DNA from: Plasticicumulans lactativorans | Lineage (GTDB): Bacteria; Pseudomonadota; Gammaproteobacteria; Competibacterales; Competibacteraceae | Assembly: GCF_004341245.1 (NCBI RefSeq) | Contig: NZ_SLWY01000025.1 | Span: forward strand, 1 to 48,692 | Direction: 5' to 3' | DNA: 48,692 bases | Shown: one piece after another, positions 1 through 17,326 of the stretch | Numbering within the stretch: position 1 is the stretch's first letter | How the letters are laid out: each line of letters opens with the position of its first letter | Notes under the pieces: model-generated | Told to the model about the DNA's origin: nothing | What the model saw: the letters and a program-made list of their open reading frames with translations, nothing else | Database searches by the model: none | Translations under genes and position numbers: made by a program

Positions 1-138
1 CCACTCGGGTTTCTTCAGCCGCGTGGCCGCGGTGGTCGGCTCGATCTTGACCGGGATGCGCGCGACCTTGTCGGCTCCGCGCAGTTTCTCGCCGGGGGTC
101 GCGCGCGGCGGCGCGGCGGCGGTCGGGGTTTCGCTCAT
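1..138 (-). CDS. lipA: Lipoyl synthase, N-terminal part (runs off the window)
   Basis: Only the first 46 codons are present. After a short Ala/Pro-rich leader comes GADKVARIPVKI and then RLKKPEW. This matches the start of lipoyl synthase, where E. coli has DADKMALIPVKN followed by LLRKPEW. The family is a radical-SAM enzyme that inserts sulfur into octanoyl groups on E2 and GcvH proteins. The catalytic CxxxCxxC region lies outside the window. A GGAG ribosome site precedes the ATG. It sits 32 bases downstream of acoX, in the same direction. Acetoin dehydrogenase needs lipoyl-E2, so a lipA copy inside the acetoin operon makes sense. The identification rests on about 30 residues. Confidence 0.8.
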   Translation of the reverse strand, partial: MSETPTAAAPPRATPGEKLRGADKVARIPVKIEPTTAATRLKKPEW

Positions 139-170
139 CGGGGGCTCCTCGGGTGGTGGTGGCGTCGGCC

Positions 171-1220
171 TCAGGCGGGCGCGATCGTCGGGGCGGGTTG
201 GCGCAGCAGGCCGCGCGCGGCGGCGAGGCGCAGCGTGGCCGGCACGTCGACGGTCAGCGGGCCGTGCGGCGCGAGCCACACCCGCGGGCGGTCGCCGGGG
301 CCGAATTCGATCTCGCGCTCGCCGTCGAGCGCGAGCGTGCCGGCCGGCAGCGAAACCGCCACCGCCTCTCCGGGCAGCAGCCGTGCATGGCCGGCGACCG
401 GCAGTTGCGCCAGCAGCCCCGGCGCGATCGGCGCGGTCAGCGTGAACGCCGGGCGCGCGGCGTCGAGGCGCACGTGCAGGCCGTGGGGGTCGCTGCGCCC
501 GACCGGTTCGAGCAGGCCGGCGATCGACGACAGGCCGATCGCGTCGGCCTCGGCGAAGGCGACGAACACCTCGGCGAGGCTGTCGGCCTGCCACAGCGCG
601 CGCGCGCCGACGTAGCGGCCCGGCGACACCGCGACGTCGACCAGCGCGAGTTCGCGCCGCGTGCCGCTCTGCACCACGAGCTGCTTGTTGCGCCGGCAGG
701 CTTCGGCGACGCCGAGGCGCCCGCTCGCCAGCAGGCCGGTGGCGAGCCCCACCAGCGTGGCCTCGCGCAGCTCGGGAAAGGTGTTGTTGGTGCCGGTCGA
801 CAGCGTCGCCAGCGGCGTGTCGCCGGCGCTGCCGGCGACGATGCGGTGGGTGCCGTCGCCGCCGAGCACCACGATCGCCGCCACGCCGGCCTCGACCATC
901 GCCCGCGTCGCGCGTTCGCTGTCGACCGCGGTCTGCTCGATCGGCATGTCGAGGAAGGTGAGCACCGGCAGCGCGGCGCCGGCCTGCACCGCGCCCTGCG
1001 TCGCCCGCAGCACGCCGGCGGCGATGCCGCCGAGGTCGGGCGGCAGCAGCACGCGCGCCACGCCGAGCGCGGCCAGCGCACTCGCCACGCGCAGCACCAT
1101 GTTGACCTTCTCGGCCGTCTGGAACACCGAGGCGCGCGCCACCAGCCGGCGGATGTCACGCCCCGAGGCGGGGTTGGCGATGATGCCGACGCTGGGACCG
1201 GGCGGGATGCTGCTGGACAT
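171..1220 (-). CDS. acoX: Acetoin catabolism protein AcoX (ATP-NAD kinase family)
   Basis: A 349-residue protein of the ATP-NAD kinase-like family. It has an N-terminal GIIANPASGRDIRR segment and the diagnostic GGDGTHR nucleotide loop, followed by STGTNNTFP. AcoX is the first gene of acetoin operons in Cupriavidus and relatives; its biochemical role is unsettled. The ATG at 1220 was preferred over an upstream in-frame start because GGAG lies seven bases before it and because the predicted sigma-54 transcript starts just upstream, near 1244. It is followed by lipA and, outside the window, presumably by the acetoin dehydrogenase genes. The divergent neighbour acoR is the expected activator. Confidence 0.88.
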   Translation of the reverse strand: MSSSIPPGPSVGIIANPASGRDIRRLVARASVFQTAEKVNMVLRVASALAALGVARVLLPPDLGGIAAGVLRATQGAVQAGAALPVLTFLDMPIEQTAVDSERATRAMVEAGVAAIVVLGGDGTHRIVAGSAGDTPLATLSTGTNNTFPELREATLVGLATGLLASGRLGVAEACRRNKQLVVQSGTRRELALVDVAVSPGRYVGARALWQADSLAEVFVAFAEADAIGLSSIAGLLEPVGRSDPHGLHVRLDAARPAFTLTAPIAPGLLAQLPVAGHARLLPGEAVAVSLPAGTLALDGEREIEFGPGDRPRVWLAPHGPLTVDVPATLRLAAARGLLRQPAPTIAPA

Positions 1221-1253
1221 GGCGGATCTCCGGGCGGGGACTGCGACAGCCCC

Positions 1254-1269
1254 ATCAAGAGCGGTGCCA
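1254..1269 (-). promoter_or_regulatory. Sigma-54 (-24/-12) promoter of the acoX-lipA operon
   Basis: Read on the minus strand the site is TGGCAC, five bases, then TTGAT. The sigma-54 consensus is TGGCAC-N5-TTGCW, so only one core base differs and the spacing is exact. Transcription would start near 1244, about 24 bases before the acoX ATG, and the GGAG ribosome site would lie inside that leader. An RpoN promoter fits the sigma-54 activator acoR encoded divergently. Confidence 0.8.
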
Positions 1270-1348
1270 GCGTGACGAAAACGCTTGCCGGGCAAGACCT
1301 TGGACTATCCTGTGAGAACTCGTCGCGATGCCCGTCGCAGCTTGCCGC

Positions 1349-1384
1349 GAGACATCTGTCTCAGCGTGCGGGACGGGTGAGACA
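1349..1384. promoter_or_regulatory. Candidate AcoR upstream activating sites
   Basis: GAGACA-TC-TGTCTC (1349-1362) is an inverted repeat with six-base arms. A further TGAGACA (1378-1384) pairs with TGTCTCA (1357-1363) as a second, wider dyad. They lie about 80-120 bp upstream of the acoX -24 element, the usual distance for activator sites of sigma-54 enhancer-binding proteins. Assignment to AcoR is inferred from position and symmetry. Confidence 0.55.
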
Positions 1385-1485
1385 TTGCTGCGGCGCGTCT
1401 TGCCGCCCGCGGGAGCGTCCTGCATAAGCGGCTGCAGCAGCGTCGCGACAGACGGCGCCGGTCCACCACCGAGGAGGCCCCTGCC

Positions 1486-3375
<1,890 letters not shown>

Positions 3376-3394
3376 GGCGCCCGCGCCGCCGGGG

Positions 3395-4849
3395 CTACTC
3401 GACGCCACAGCCGTCCTCCTGCAGGCGATCGGGTGCCGCGGCGCGTCGCCGGCTCGCCGAGGCGATCGCGAGCGCGGCGATGATCAGCAGCGCGGCGACC
3501 GCGAAGGTGAACCGCAGGCCGGCCGCCAGGGCCTCCGGGCGCGCGCCCGCGAGTTCGGTCGTCGCCGCGCCGAGCGCGAACACCGCGCCCATCAGCGAGG
3601 CGCCGGTGATCAGCCCGAGGTTGCGCGACAGGTTGAGCAGCCCGGAGACGACGCCGCGCTGCTCCGCGCGGACCTTGGTCATCACGGCGGTGTTGTTGGC
3701 CGCCTGGAACAGCGCGTAGCCGGCGGTGACGACGACGAGCGGGGCGACGTAACCCGGGACGCCGAAGCCCGTCGGCAGCAGCGGCAGGAGCGCGCAGCCG
3801 GCCAGCATGCCGGCGAGCCCGGCGATGCCCATGCGCCGCGCACCGAAGCGGTCGACGAGGCGGCCGGCGGGCACGCCCGCCAGCGCGGAGACCAGCGGCC
3901 CGCAGGACATCACCAGCCCGACCCGGGCCGCGTCGAGCGCGAGCGCGCCGGCGAGGTAGAACGGGCCGACCACCAGCGTCGCCATCACCACGGTCGTGAC
4001 CAGCGCGCTCATCGCGAAGCCCGCGCCGAGCCGCGGGTCGCGGAACAGCGCCAGGCGGACCAGCGGCGACGCGGCTTTCGCCTCGGCGCGCACGAACAGG
4101 CCGGCGCCGACCGCGGCCGCGAGCAGCAGCGCCGCGTTGAGCGGCCCGAAGCGGCCGCGCCCGATCGTCATCGCCAGGGCGTAGGCGGCGAGCGTCAGCG
4201 CGAGCAGCAGCGTACCGGCGTAGTCGAAGCCCGCCCGCTCCACGCCGCGGCGATCGACGGGCAGGCAGCGCTGCGCGAGCAGCAGCGCCACGAGGCCCAG
4301 CGGCACCTCGGCCAGGAACAGGGCCGGCCAGCCGAAGCCGGCGATCAGCACGCCGCCGAGCGAGGGGCCGAGCGCGGTGCCGACGGCGGACATCGTGCCG
4401 AGCAGCCCCATCGCGCGGCCGGTCGTCGCCTGCGGCACCGTCTCGCCGACGAAGGCCAGCGCGAGCGCCATCATGACGGCCGCACCCAGGCCCTGCGCCG
4501 CCCGCGCGGCGATCAGCAGCCCGAGCGTGGGCGCGGCGGCGCACAGCGCCGAGGCCGCCGTGAACAGGGCGATCCCGCCGAGCAGCAGCCGCCGGCGACC
4601 GATCAGGTCGCCGAGCCGCCCGACGCTGACGACCAGCGTGGTGGTGGCGAGCAGGTAGGCGAGGACGACCCACTGCACCTGCTGGAACGAGGCGCCGAAG
4701 GCCTGCGCCAGCGTCGGCAGGCCGACGTTGGCGATGCTGACGCCGAGCGAGGACAGCAGCACCGACAGCGACAGACCCGCCAGCGCCCAGCGCACCGAAG
4801 CCGGCCATGCCGCTGCTCCGGCTGTTTCGACTGTGCTTGGTTTCGACAT
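3395..4849 (-). CDS. MFS transporter, drug:H+ antiporter (DHA2/EmrB-like)
   Basis: A 484-residue, strongly hydrophobic protein. The N-terminal half carries motif A (GRLGDLIGRRRL) and a motif C-like stretch (LGPSLGGVLIAGFGWPALF), both hallmarks of the DHA drug:H+ antiporters, with length suggesting 12-14 membrane helices. It probably exports a small amphipathic compound; the substrate cannot be read from sequence. The ATG at 4849 was chosen; an in-frame GTG at 4867 is possible but would consume the GGGAG ribosome site. It is divergent from a LysR regulator over a shared operator-like inverted repeat, and convergent with acoR with only 19 bases between stops. Confidence 0.88.
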   Translation of the reverse strand: MSKPSTVETAGAAAWPASVRWALAGLSLSVLLSSLGVSIANVGLPTLAQAFGASFQQVQWVVLAYLLATTTLVVSVGRLGDLIGRRRLLLGGIALFTAASALCAAAPTLGLLIAARAAQGLGAAVMMALALAFVGETVPQATTGRAMGLLGTMSAVGTALGPSLGGVLIAGFGWPALFLAEVPLGLVALLLAQRCLPVDRRGVERAGFDYAGTLLLALTLAAYALAMTIGRGRFGPLNAALLLAAAVGAGLFVRAEAKAASPLVRLALFRDPRLGAGFAMSALVTTVVMATLVVGPFYLAGALALDAARVGLVMSCGPLVSALAGVPAGRLVDRFGARRMGIAGLAGMLAGCALLPLLPTGFGVPGYVAPLVVVTAGYALFQAANNTAVMTKVRAEQRGVVSGLLNLSRNLGLITGASLMGAVFALGAATTELAGARPEALAAGLRFTFAVAALLIIAALAIASASRRRAAAPDRLQEDGCGVE

Positions 4850-4896
4850 GATATTTCCGACTCCCACGAGGTGATGGCCGGAACCCTAATCCGCGG

Positions 4897-4956
4897 CCTG
4901 ACATGGCGGAAGGCGCAGCGTTTGCACTTTATCCATGCGTTTGACGCCATGTCAGG
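4897..4956. promoter_or_regulatory. 12-bp inverted repeat in the LysR/MFS divergent region
   Basis: CCTGACATGGCG (4897-4908) is repeated as its exact reverse complement at 4945-4956, with 36 bases between. Two identical half-sites about 48 bp apart between divergent genes fit the recognition and activation sites of a LysR-type regulator. The right arm ends 20 bases before the LysR ATG, so autorepression is plausible. Confidence 0.6.
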
Positions 4957-4975
4957 GCTTTGCCATGGTGGGGGC

Positions 4976-5884
4976 ATGTCGAAGCCCGATCTCAACCTGC
5001 TCGTCACCCTTGATGTGCTGCTCGCCGAAGGCAACGTCGCGCGCGCGGCGCAGCGGCTGCGGCTGAGCCCGTCGGCGATGAGCCGGGCGCTCGCGCGCCT
5101 GCGCGACACCACCGGTGACCCGCTGCTGGTGCGTGCCGGCCGCGGCCTCGTGCCGACGCCGCGGGCGCTCGAACTGCGCGAAAAGGTCGCCCGGCTCGTG
5201 CAGGACGCCGAAGCGCTGCTGCGCCCCGCCGGGCAGCCCGACCTGCAGCGGCTGCTGCGGACGTTCACGCTGCGCAGCAGCGAGGGCTTCGTGGAGAACT
5301 TCGGGCCCGACCTGATCGCGCGGGTCGGCCGGGAGGCGCCCGGCGTGCGGCTCTGCTTCGTGCCGAAGCCCGGCAAGGACAGCACGCCGCTGCGCGACGG
5401 CAGCGTCGACCTGGAAACCGGCGTGATCGACACGGCGACGGGGCCGGAGCTGCGCACACAGGGGCTGTTCCGCGACCGCTTCATCGGGGTCGTGCGCGCC
5501 GGCCACCCGCTGAGCGAGGGCGGGATCACCGCCGCGCGCTACGCGGCCGGGCAGCACGTCGTCGTCTCGCGGCGGGGGCTGGCGCGCACGGCGATCGACG
5601 ACGCGCTGGACGCGCTCGGGCTCGAACGCCGGGTCGTGACGATCGTCGGCGGCTTTGCGGTGGCGCTCGCGCTCGCACGCGCCTCCGACCTGATCGCCAG
5701 CGTCCCCGAACGCCACACCGGCCGGCTGCGCGCCGGCATGCACGGCTTCGCGCTGCCGGTCGCCGTGCCGGGCCTCACGGTGTCGATGCTCTGGCACCCG
5801 CGGCTGGATGCCGACCCGGCGCACCGCTGGCTGCGCGGCTGCGTCCGCGACGTCTGCGCCGAGCATCCGGCCGACCCGCCGTAG
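4976..5884 (+). CDS. LysR-family transcriptional regulator
   Basis: A 302-residue regulator. An N-terminal winged helix-turn-helix (about residues 5-65, with ARAAQRLRLSPSAMSRALARLR) is followed by a substrate-binding domain. The opening MSKPDLNLLVTLDVLL resembles the NodD/PbuR branch of the family. The ATG at 4976 matches the usual distance to the HTH; an in-frame ATG at 4949 would add nine residues and run through the operator-like repeat. Its divergent position makes the MFS exporter at 3395-4849 the likely target. The inducer is unknown. Confidence 0.88.
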   Translation: MSKPDLNLLVTLDVLLAEGNVARAAQRLRLSPSAMSRALARLRDTTGDPLLVRAGRGLVPTPRALELREKVARLVQDAEALLRPAGQPDLQRLLRTFTLRSSEGFVENFGPDLIARVGREAPGVRLCFVPKPGKDSTPLRDGSVDLETGVIDTATGPELRTQGLFRDRFIGVVRAGHPLSEGGITAARYAAGQHVVVSRRGLARTAIDDALDALGLERRVVTIVGGFAVALALARASDLIASVPERHTGRLRAGMHGFALPVAVPGLTVSMLWHPRLDADPAHRWLRGCVRDVCAEHPADPP

Positions 5885-5910
5885 CGCCGGCCGCGCCCGT
5901 GCGTGCCGCC

Positions 5911-5931
5911 GCCCGCCGGGGCCGGGCGGGC
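5911..5931. terminator. GC hairpin between convergent genes
   Basis: GCCCGCC (5911-5917) and GGCGGGC (5925-5931) form a seven-base-pair stem with a seven-base loop. It lies between the LysR stop at 5884 and the convergent stop at 5933. No T-tract follows on either strand, so it is at best a weak or Rho-assisted terminator. Confidence 0.35.
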
Positions 5932-5932
5932 G

Positions 5933-6175
5933 CTAGCCGACGATGCGCAGCGCGAGGTAGGGCACGAGGTTGAACAGGATCACGCCGAGCTTGTAGACCG
6001 CCATCGCCAGGTAATGGATGGCATCGAACTGCTCCGGCGGGAGCCGGAACCAGCGTCCGTGCAGCCGGTACAGCCCGTCGTGGGCGAAACGGAACACCAG
6101 GAACCACCACAGCAGCACGCCGTAGTTGATCACGGCACACCAGAGCAGGAACTCCCGCACGGTTTCGAGGCTCAT
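5933..6175 (-). CDS. Small membrane protein, DUF6868 family
   Basis: An 80-residue protein with three hydrophobic stretches (about residues 10-30, 48-58 and 60-78). It has a conserved RLHGRWFRLPPEQFDAIHY core and a C-terminal YKLGVILFNLVPYLALRI. This agrees with the DUF6868 family as I remember it, whose function is unknown. AGGAGGAG five bases before the ATG is a strong ribosome site. It lies 59 bases downstream of the EamA transporter in the same direction and may share its transcript. Confidence 0.8.
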   Translation of the reverse strand: MSLETVREFLLWCAVINYGVLLWWFLVFRFAHDGLYRLHGRWFRLPPEQFDAIHYLAMAVYKLGVILFNLVPYLALRIVG

Positions 6176-6234
6176 CGCTCCTCCTCATCCCGGCCGAGCG
6201 CCGCGGCCGATGCGTGCACGGCACGGCGCCGTGC

Positions 6235-7200
6235 TCAGTGGGCTTCCGCCGGCATGCCGGTGTCCTTCTGCGGCGCGCTGCGCACCGCCCACAGCACCCC
6301 GGCGACCAGCAGTCCGGCGCCGGCGAAGGTCAGCGGCGCCGGCCACTCGCCGCGCAGCAGGAAGGCGTAGGCCAGTGCGGCGAGCGTCTCGAACACGATC
6401 AACTGCCCCGCCAGCGCGGTCGGCAGGCGCTGGCTCGCCGCGTTCCAGCACAGCGTGCCGAGCCACGAGGCGAACAGCCCGATCGCCGCCATCAGGCCGA
6501 CGAAGGCGAGGGGGCGGGGGCCGAGGGGCATCGGCAGCGTCGAGCCTCGCGCCGCGAGCCAGGCCCACAGCGCGGCGTAGCCGGCCAGCGCCAGCGGCAG
6601 CGTCGCCAGCCCCTGCGCGGTGGCCCAGGCGCGCGGGTTGCGCCCGGGGTGGTCGCGCAGCCAGTCGGCGTTGCGCAGCGGGTACCAGGTCCAGCAGGCG
6701 ACGGCGCCGAGCGCGAGCAGCGCCCCGCTGGCGTAGCGCGCGGGGTCGACGTCGGCACCGAGCGCCGCCAGCTCGACGCGGTTGACGCAGGCGATGCCGG
6801 CACCGATCGCCAGCAGCGACGGCAGCAGCCGCGTCCACGGCAGGCGCCCGTCGCGGCGGTGATCGCGCAGGTTGGCGCTGATCGCGATGACCACCGGCAG
6901 CGTGCCGATGATCATCGTCGGCAGCGGCGCGCCGGCGCGCTGGATGGCGCTGGCCAGGCACAGGTAGTAGAGCAGGTTGCCGACCGTCGCGAGCTTCAGC
7001 GCCTCGATCCAGTCGACACGGGTGAGCCGCGCGAGTTCGGCGCGGTCGAACCAGCCGAGCGGCAGTGCGATCAGGCCGAAGGCCAGGTAGCGGCCGACCG
7101 TGTGCAGCGCCGGCGGGTATTCCGGCAGCAGCAGCGGCCCCACGAACACCAGCCCCCACATCAGCCCTGCCGCCAGCGCGAATGCCACTCCCGCCCACAT
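6235..7200 (-). CDS. EamA/DMT-family inner-membrane transporter
   Basis: A 321-residue protein with about ten hydrophobic helices in two EamA-like halves (roughly residues 4-140 and 165-300). Each half begins with the drug/metabolite transporter pattern, e.g. ALAAGLMWGLVFVG. The family exports amino acids, nucleosides or other metabolites; the substrate is not evident. The ATG at 7200 was chosen because GGAGG lies seven to eight bases upstream, whereas the longer in-frame start at 7242 has no comparable site. The 232 bases upstream (7201-7432) hold no gene that I can support. Confidence 0.82.
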   Translation of the reverse strand: MWAGVAFALAAGLMWGLVFVGPLLLPEYPPALHTVGRYLAFGLIALPLGWFDRAELARLTRVDWIEALKLATVGNLLYYLCLASAIQRAGAPLPTMIIGTLPVVIAISANLRDHRRDGRLPWTRLLPSLLAIGAGIACVNRVELAALGADVDPARYASGALLALGAVACWTWYPLRNADWLRDHPGRNPRAWATAQGLATLPLALAGYAALWAWLAARGSTLPMPLGPRPLAFVGLMAAIGLFASWLGTLCWNAASQRLPTALAGQLIVFETLAALAYAFLLRGEWPAPLTFAGAGLLVAGVLWAVRSAPQKDTGMPAEAH

Positions 7201-7432
7201 GGCCCGTCCTCCGGTATGCAGCGGTGCGCCGGCGTAGCGCACGATGTGGGTGCGATAGCGCTCGACGCCGGCCGGCGGAGCGCGGCGTGGTCGGCCGGAT
7301 CGTCGAAGCGCTCAGGAGCGCCCTGCATCGTCGCTCATCCGCCGCTTTTCGAGGACCGGAGCACCACGGCAGCAGGTCGAAGGTGCCCGGCTGATCCTCT
7401 GGTTGCCCGGCCGAATACACGCACTGTCGCAC

Positions 7433-7801
7433 CTACAGCAGATCGTCCGCGGTGACCCCGAGCGCATCGGCTAGCGCGCGCAGGGTCGCGGCACCGAAAC
7501 GGCGCTTGCCGGTCTCGATCTGCGACAGGAACGGCTTGGAGATGCCGACGCGCTCGATCAGGGCGTCCTGCGTCAGTCCGCGGTACTCGCGCCATGCCTT
7601 GACCGGATGCGTGCCGGCGGCGATCGCGAACGCCACCGCCCCGGGAATGCGGACACCGTCGTCGGCCGCCTTGGCGTCCCGGTAGAGGGCCGCGTCGTCG
7701 AGTTCCTCCGCGAGGGCCGATAGCTGGTCCCACAGATCGATGGGCACTACCGCGAAGGCGCGGCGCCCGTCGGCTTCGATGAACTGCACCCGGTTGTTCA
7801 T
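7433..7801 (-). CDS. XRE-family helix-turn-helix regulator (antitoxin-like)
   Basis: A 122-residue protein. A short N-terminal domain of the type found in antitoxins (FAVVPIDLWDQL) is followed by an XRE helix-turn-helix at about residues 68-120 (LTQDALIERVGISKPFLSQIETGKRR). Such proteins usually repress their own operon and neutralise a RelE/HigB-like toxin, but no toxin gene is adjacent. Its ATG lies one base after the cupin stop codon, and its GGAG ribosome site is inside the cupin gene, so the two are translationally coupled. Confidence 0.75.
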   Translation of the reverse strand: MNNRVQFIEADGRRAFAVVPIDLWDQLSALAEELDDAALYRDAKAADDGVRIPGAVAFAIAAGTHPVKAWREYRGLTQDALIERVGISKPFLSQIETGKRRFGAATLRALADALGVTADDLL

Positions 7802-7802
7802 G

Positions 7803-8108
7803 CTACTCCAGCAGGGGCGTCGCCTTCTGCGACGAGACGAAGATCACCGCGTCGGACAGCGCGAGCACGTCGTGCTCGGTGAACAGGTAGTCGCCCGGCG
7901 CCAGCTCGACGCCGGCGATCCGCACGCTGCCGGCGAGCACCACGACCTCCTCGCTGCCGTGGTGGGCATGGCGGGGAAAGCGCGCACCGCGGCCGAGGCG
8001 CACCACCGACGAACGCCTGCCCTGCTCGTTGTTGCGGAACAGTGCCCGTTCGATGCCGGCATGCGGGGTGGCGGCCCATTCACGATCCGCTGACTTGTTG
8101 ACGAGCAT
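7803..8108 (-). CDS. Small cupin-domain protein
   Basis: A 101-residue single-domain cupin. It has the metal-binding pattern HAHHGSEEVVVLAG (motif 1) and the trailing ELAPGDYLF segment (motif 2, without the usual His). Related small cupins bind a metal or a small ligand, or act as ChrR-like anti-sigma modules; nothing fixes the function here. A GGAGG site precedes the ATG at 8108. It is co-transcribed with the XRE regulator. Confidence 0.75.
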   Translation of the reverse strand: MLVNKSADREWAATPHAGIERALFRNNEQGRRSSVVRLGRGARFPRHAHHGSEEVVVLAGSVRIAGVELAPGDYLFTEHDVLALSDAVIFVSSQKATPLLE

Positions 8109-8209
8109 CGGTACCTCCGCGGAAACGGCCTGCAGCGTGGGTAAGGCGCGGCGGCGCGGGCGCTGGCCGCGGTCCAACGGAGCGGGTGCGCCGCTGAGGC
8201 TAGCAGACG

Positions 8210-8245
8210 CCCGCCTCACGCGGCGGCCCATGCCGCCGACAGCAG
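8210..8245. repeat. 36-bp direct repeat, copy 1 (hsdR 3'-end sequence)
   Basis: This stretch is identical over 36 bases to 9911-9946, which holds the last codons and stop of hsdR. Read on the minus strand it still encodes SAAWAAA and a stop. The two copies flank the hmp gene. The repeat contains CGGCGGC-CCAT-GCCGCCG, a seven-base-pair hairpin. Confidence 0.85.
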
Positions 8246-8302
8246 CGCCGCCGAAACGCCCGTCTTCGCCGGTCGAGGCGCGGCGGCGGCCTCTTTCGCC
8301 CG

Positions 8303-8348
8303 CTCGATGCGAATGCCCGTGGTGGGCGCCCGGGTCGTATCGGGTGTG
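8303..8348 (-). pseudogene. Remnant resembling the His-rich 3' end of the transporter at 17327
   Basis: On the minus strand it reads YDPGAHHGHSH, compared with [10 protein letters not shown] plus stop at the end of the gene at 17327. The DNA is roughly 80% alike over about 45 bases, beginning with a shared 14-base run, and the stop has changed from TGA to CGA. The two genes that flank the restriction system (the His-tailed transporter and hsdR) thus both leave 3'-end sequence here, about 60 bases apart. No start or body of the gene is present. Confidence 0.5.
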
Positions 8349-8393
8349 CCTGCCTGAGCGGAGCGAGGCGGTGGCGGGCGGCGCGCCTTCGGC

Positions 8394-9910
<1,517 letters not shown>

Positions 9911-9916
9911 CCCGCC

Positions 9917-14051
<4,135 letters not shown>

Positions 14052-14055
<4 letters not shown>

Positions 14056-15372
14056 ACGGCCCTCGCGACGAACTTCTCGGCGTCGTTCACCCGAATTTCG
14101 CCGGAGATGAGCTTGGGCAGCATTGCGTCGCGCAGCGCGGCAAGGTTGCGCGACTCTTGTTTGGCCGCGACGATGCGTTCGTACCATGGCTGGCAGTGCT
14201 CGTTAAAGGCGGCTACCGGCCTGGCCTTAGGAACAACTACTCGGAATCGGTCGATGTCACCCTTGCCCAGGTGAATCACCGTCGTCGCTGTCTCTGTTGC
14301 TTCAACCTGTGCCAACGGCTCCATGATGCTGTTCCGTACAAACGCAGCGGACGCGCCACCCTTGGGAACGAACACACACACCCGTTGATTCAGCCAGGCC
14401 TCGGCACCGCCCCACAAGTACGCGCGGAACTCACCATCCATGCCAACAACGACGTCGCCAGCGCGGACCTTGTAGCCCTTCGGATGCACCTCGGGGGTCC
14501 ACACGCCGGGGCTCTCGTTGGTCAAGTCCCGAATTCGAATCAGGGGCTCACCACGTCCCTCGGTGTTGAAATTCGCAGACGCGAAGGGAGCGCCGTAGAC
14601 GACATCAGCGATCTTGTAGATCGAGCCTACCTCCCACCCCTCCGGAATCTCGCCGAGTTCGGAGTCGACGAGGCGGGCGGGGAAGAGCTCGGCGAGATGC
14701 TTGGGGAGGCCGGGGGCGCGGCCCTCCATCTTGGCGCGGACGGGGTCGAAGTCCACGAACCACGACTTGAACAGCGCGTGCGCCATCGCTTCCAGCGTCT
14801 CGCTCATCCGCCGGTTCAACTCGATCTTGTCGTCCAGCGTGCCGAGGATGTGGGCGATGGCGCGTTGTTCAGGGAGGGGCGGCAATGGCAGGGGTAACGA
14901 TCTAAGCACGCTGAGGTTTATCAGCGGCACGGACGAGCCAGTATTGCGTTGCTGCACGTACGCAACCATCTTCTTCGACGAGAACCAGTAGAAGGCGAAC
15001 AGCGGATCAATCTGCTTTCTATCGAGGCGTGCGCGCAGTTGCTTGTTCGAGATGATGTAGCGTGGAAATCGCGCTGTCTTCGGTATCAGGCCAACTTGAC
15101 CAAGAGATCCCGCGGCAGTGAAGACAAGGTCATCGGCGATCGCATCGCAGTTGCGAAGCTCGTCGGCCTTCTCCTCTGTGACGAAGACAAAGCCGTCGTC
15201 AACGAAGCGCTGCGCGTCAGTAGTAAGGTTGTTTCCTCGGATCACGGGGACCCCTGAGTCCACGAAGAACCGGCTGCCAATATTTGAGCCGAACGGACCT
15301 GTGACGACGGCTCGCGAGTTTGGGTCGGCCACTTCGCCAAGAGTCGTCCATCGCCAATCGTCGGGCAATGCG

Positions 15373-15383
<11 letters not shown>
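14052..15383 (-). CDS. hsdS: Type I restriction-modification specificity subunit S
   Basis: A 443-residue HsdS with two target-recognition domains (about residues 8-150 and 225-380). They are separated by the conserved central helix [20 protein letters not shown] followed by a [16 protein letters not shown] segment. A second helix follows near the C-terminus ([17 protein letters not shown]). Each recognition domain reads one half of a bipartite DNA site, which cannot be predicted by eye. The G+C content is visibly lower than that of the neighbours, as usual for these rapidly exchanged genes. The ATG at 15383 lies within the hsdM 3' end, eight bases after AAGGAG. Confidence 0.93.
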
Positions 15384-17058
<1,675 letters not shown>

Positions 17059-17326
17059 TTTCTGCCTTATCCGGTCGTTGCGTTTAAGCGATGCTCGGTC
17101 GCGCAGCCTCTCACCGCTGCGGTGCACGCATGTCTTTCCCTGCAGGGGAGGGGCTGTTGCATCGGGTGCGCGTCGTCGCCGGCATTCGTGCGGGTGATGG
17201 CAGGCACCGGCGCCGGCAGCCTTGAAAAGGCCGCCGAAGCGTAGCGCCGTGGCCTCGTCGGTCAAGGCGCCGTGCCCCGGCCGCATGGCATGCCGGCCGC
17301 TTCGCCACCGCCATGTTCCGCCCCCC

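Noticed and set aside
7433-7801. A complete toxin-antitoxin module
   Set aside because: No toxin-like gene lies beside the XRE gene; the partner is a cupin.
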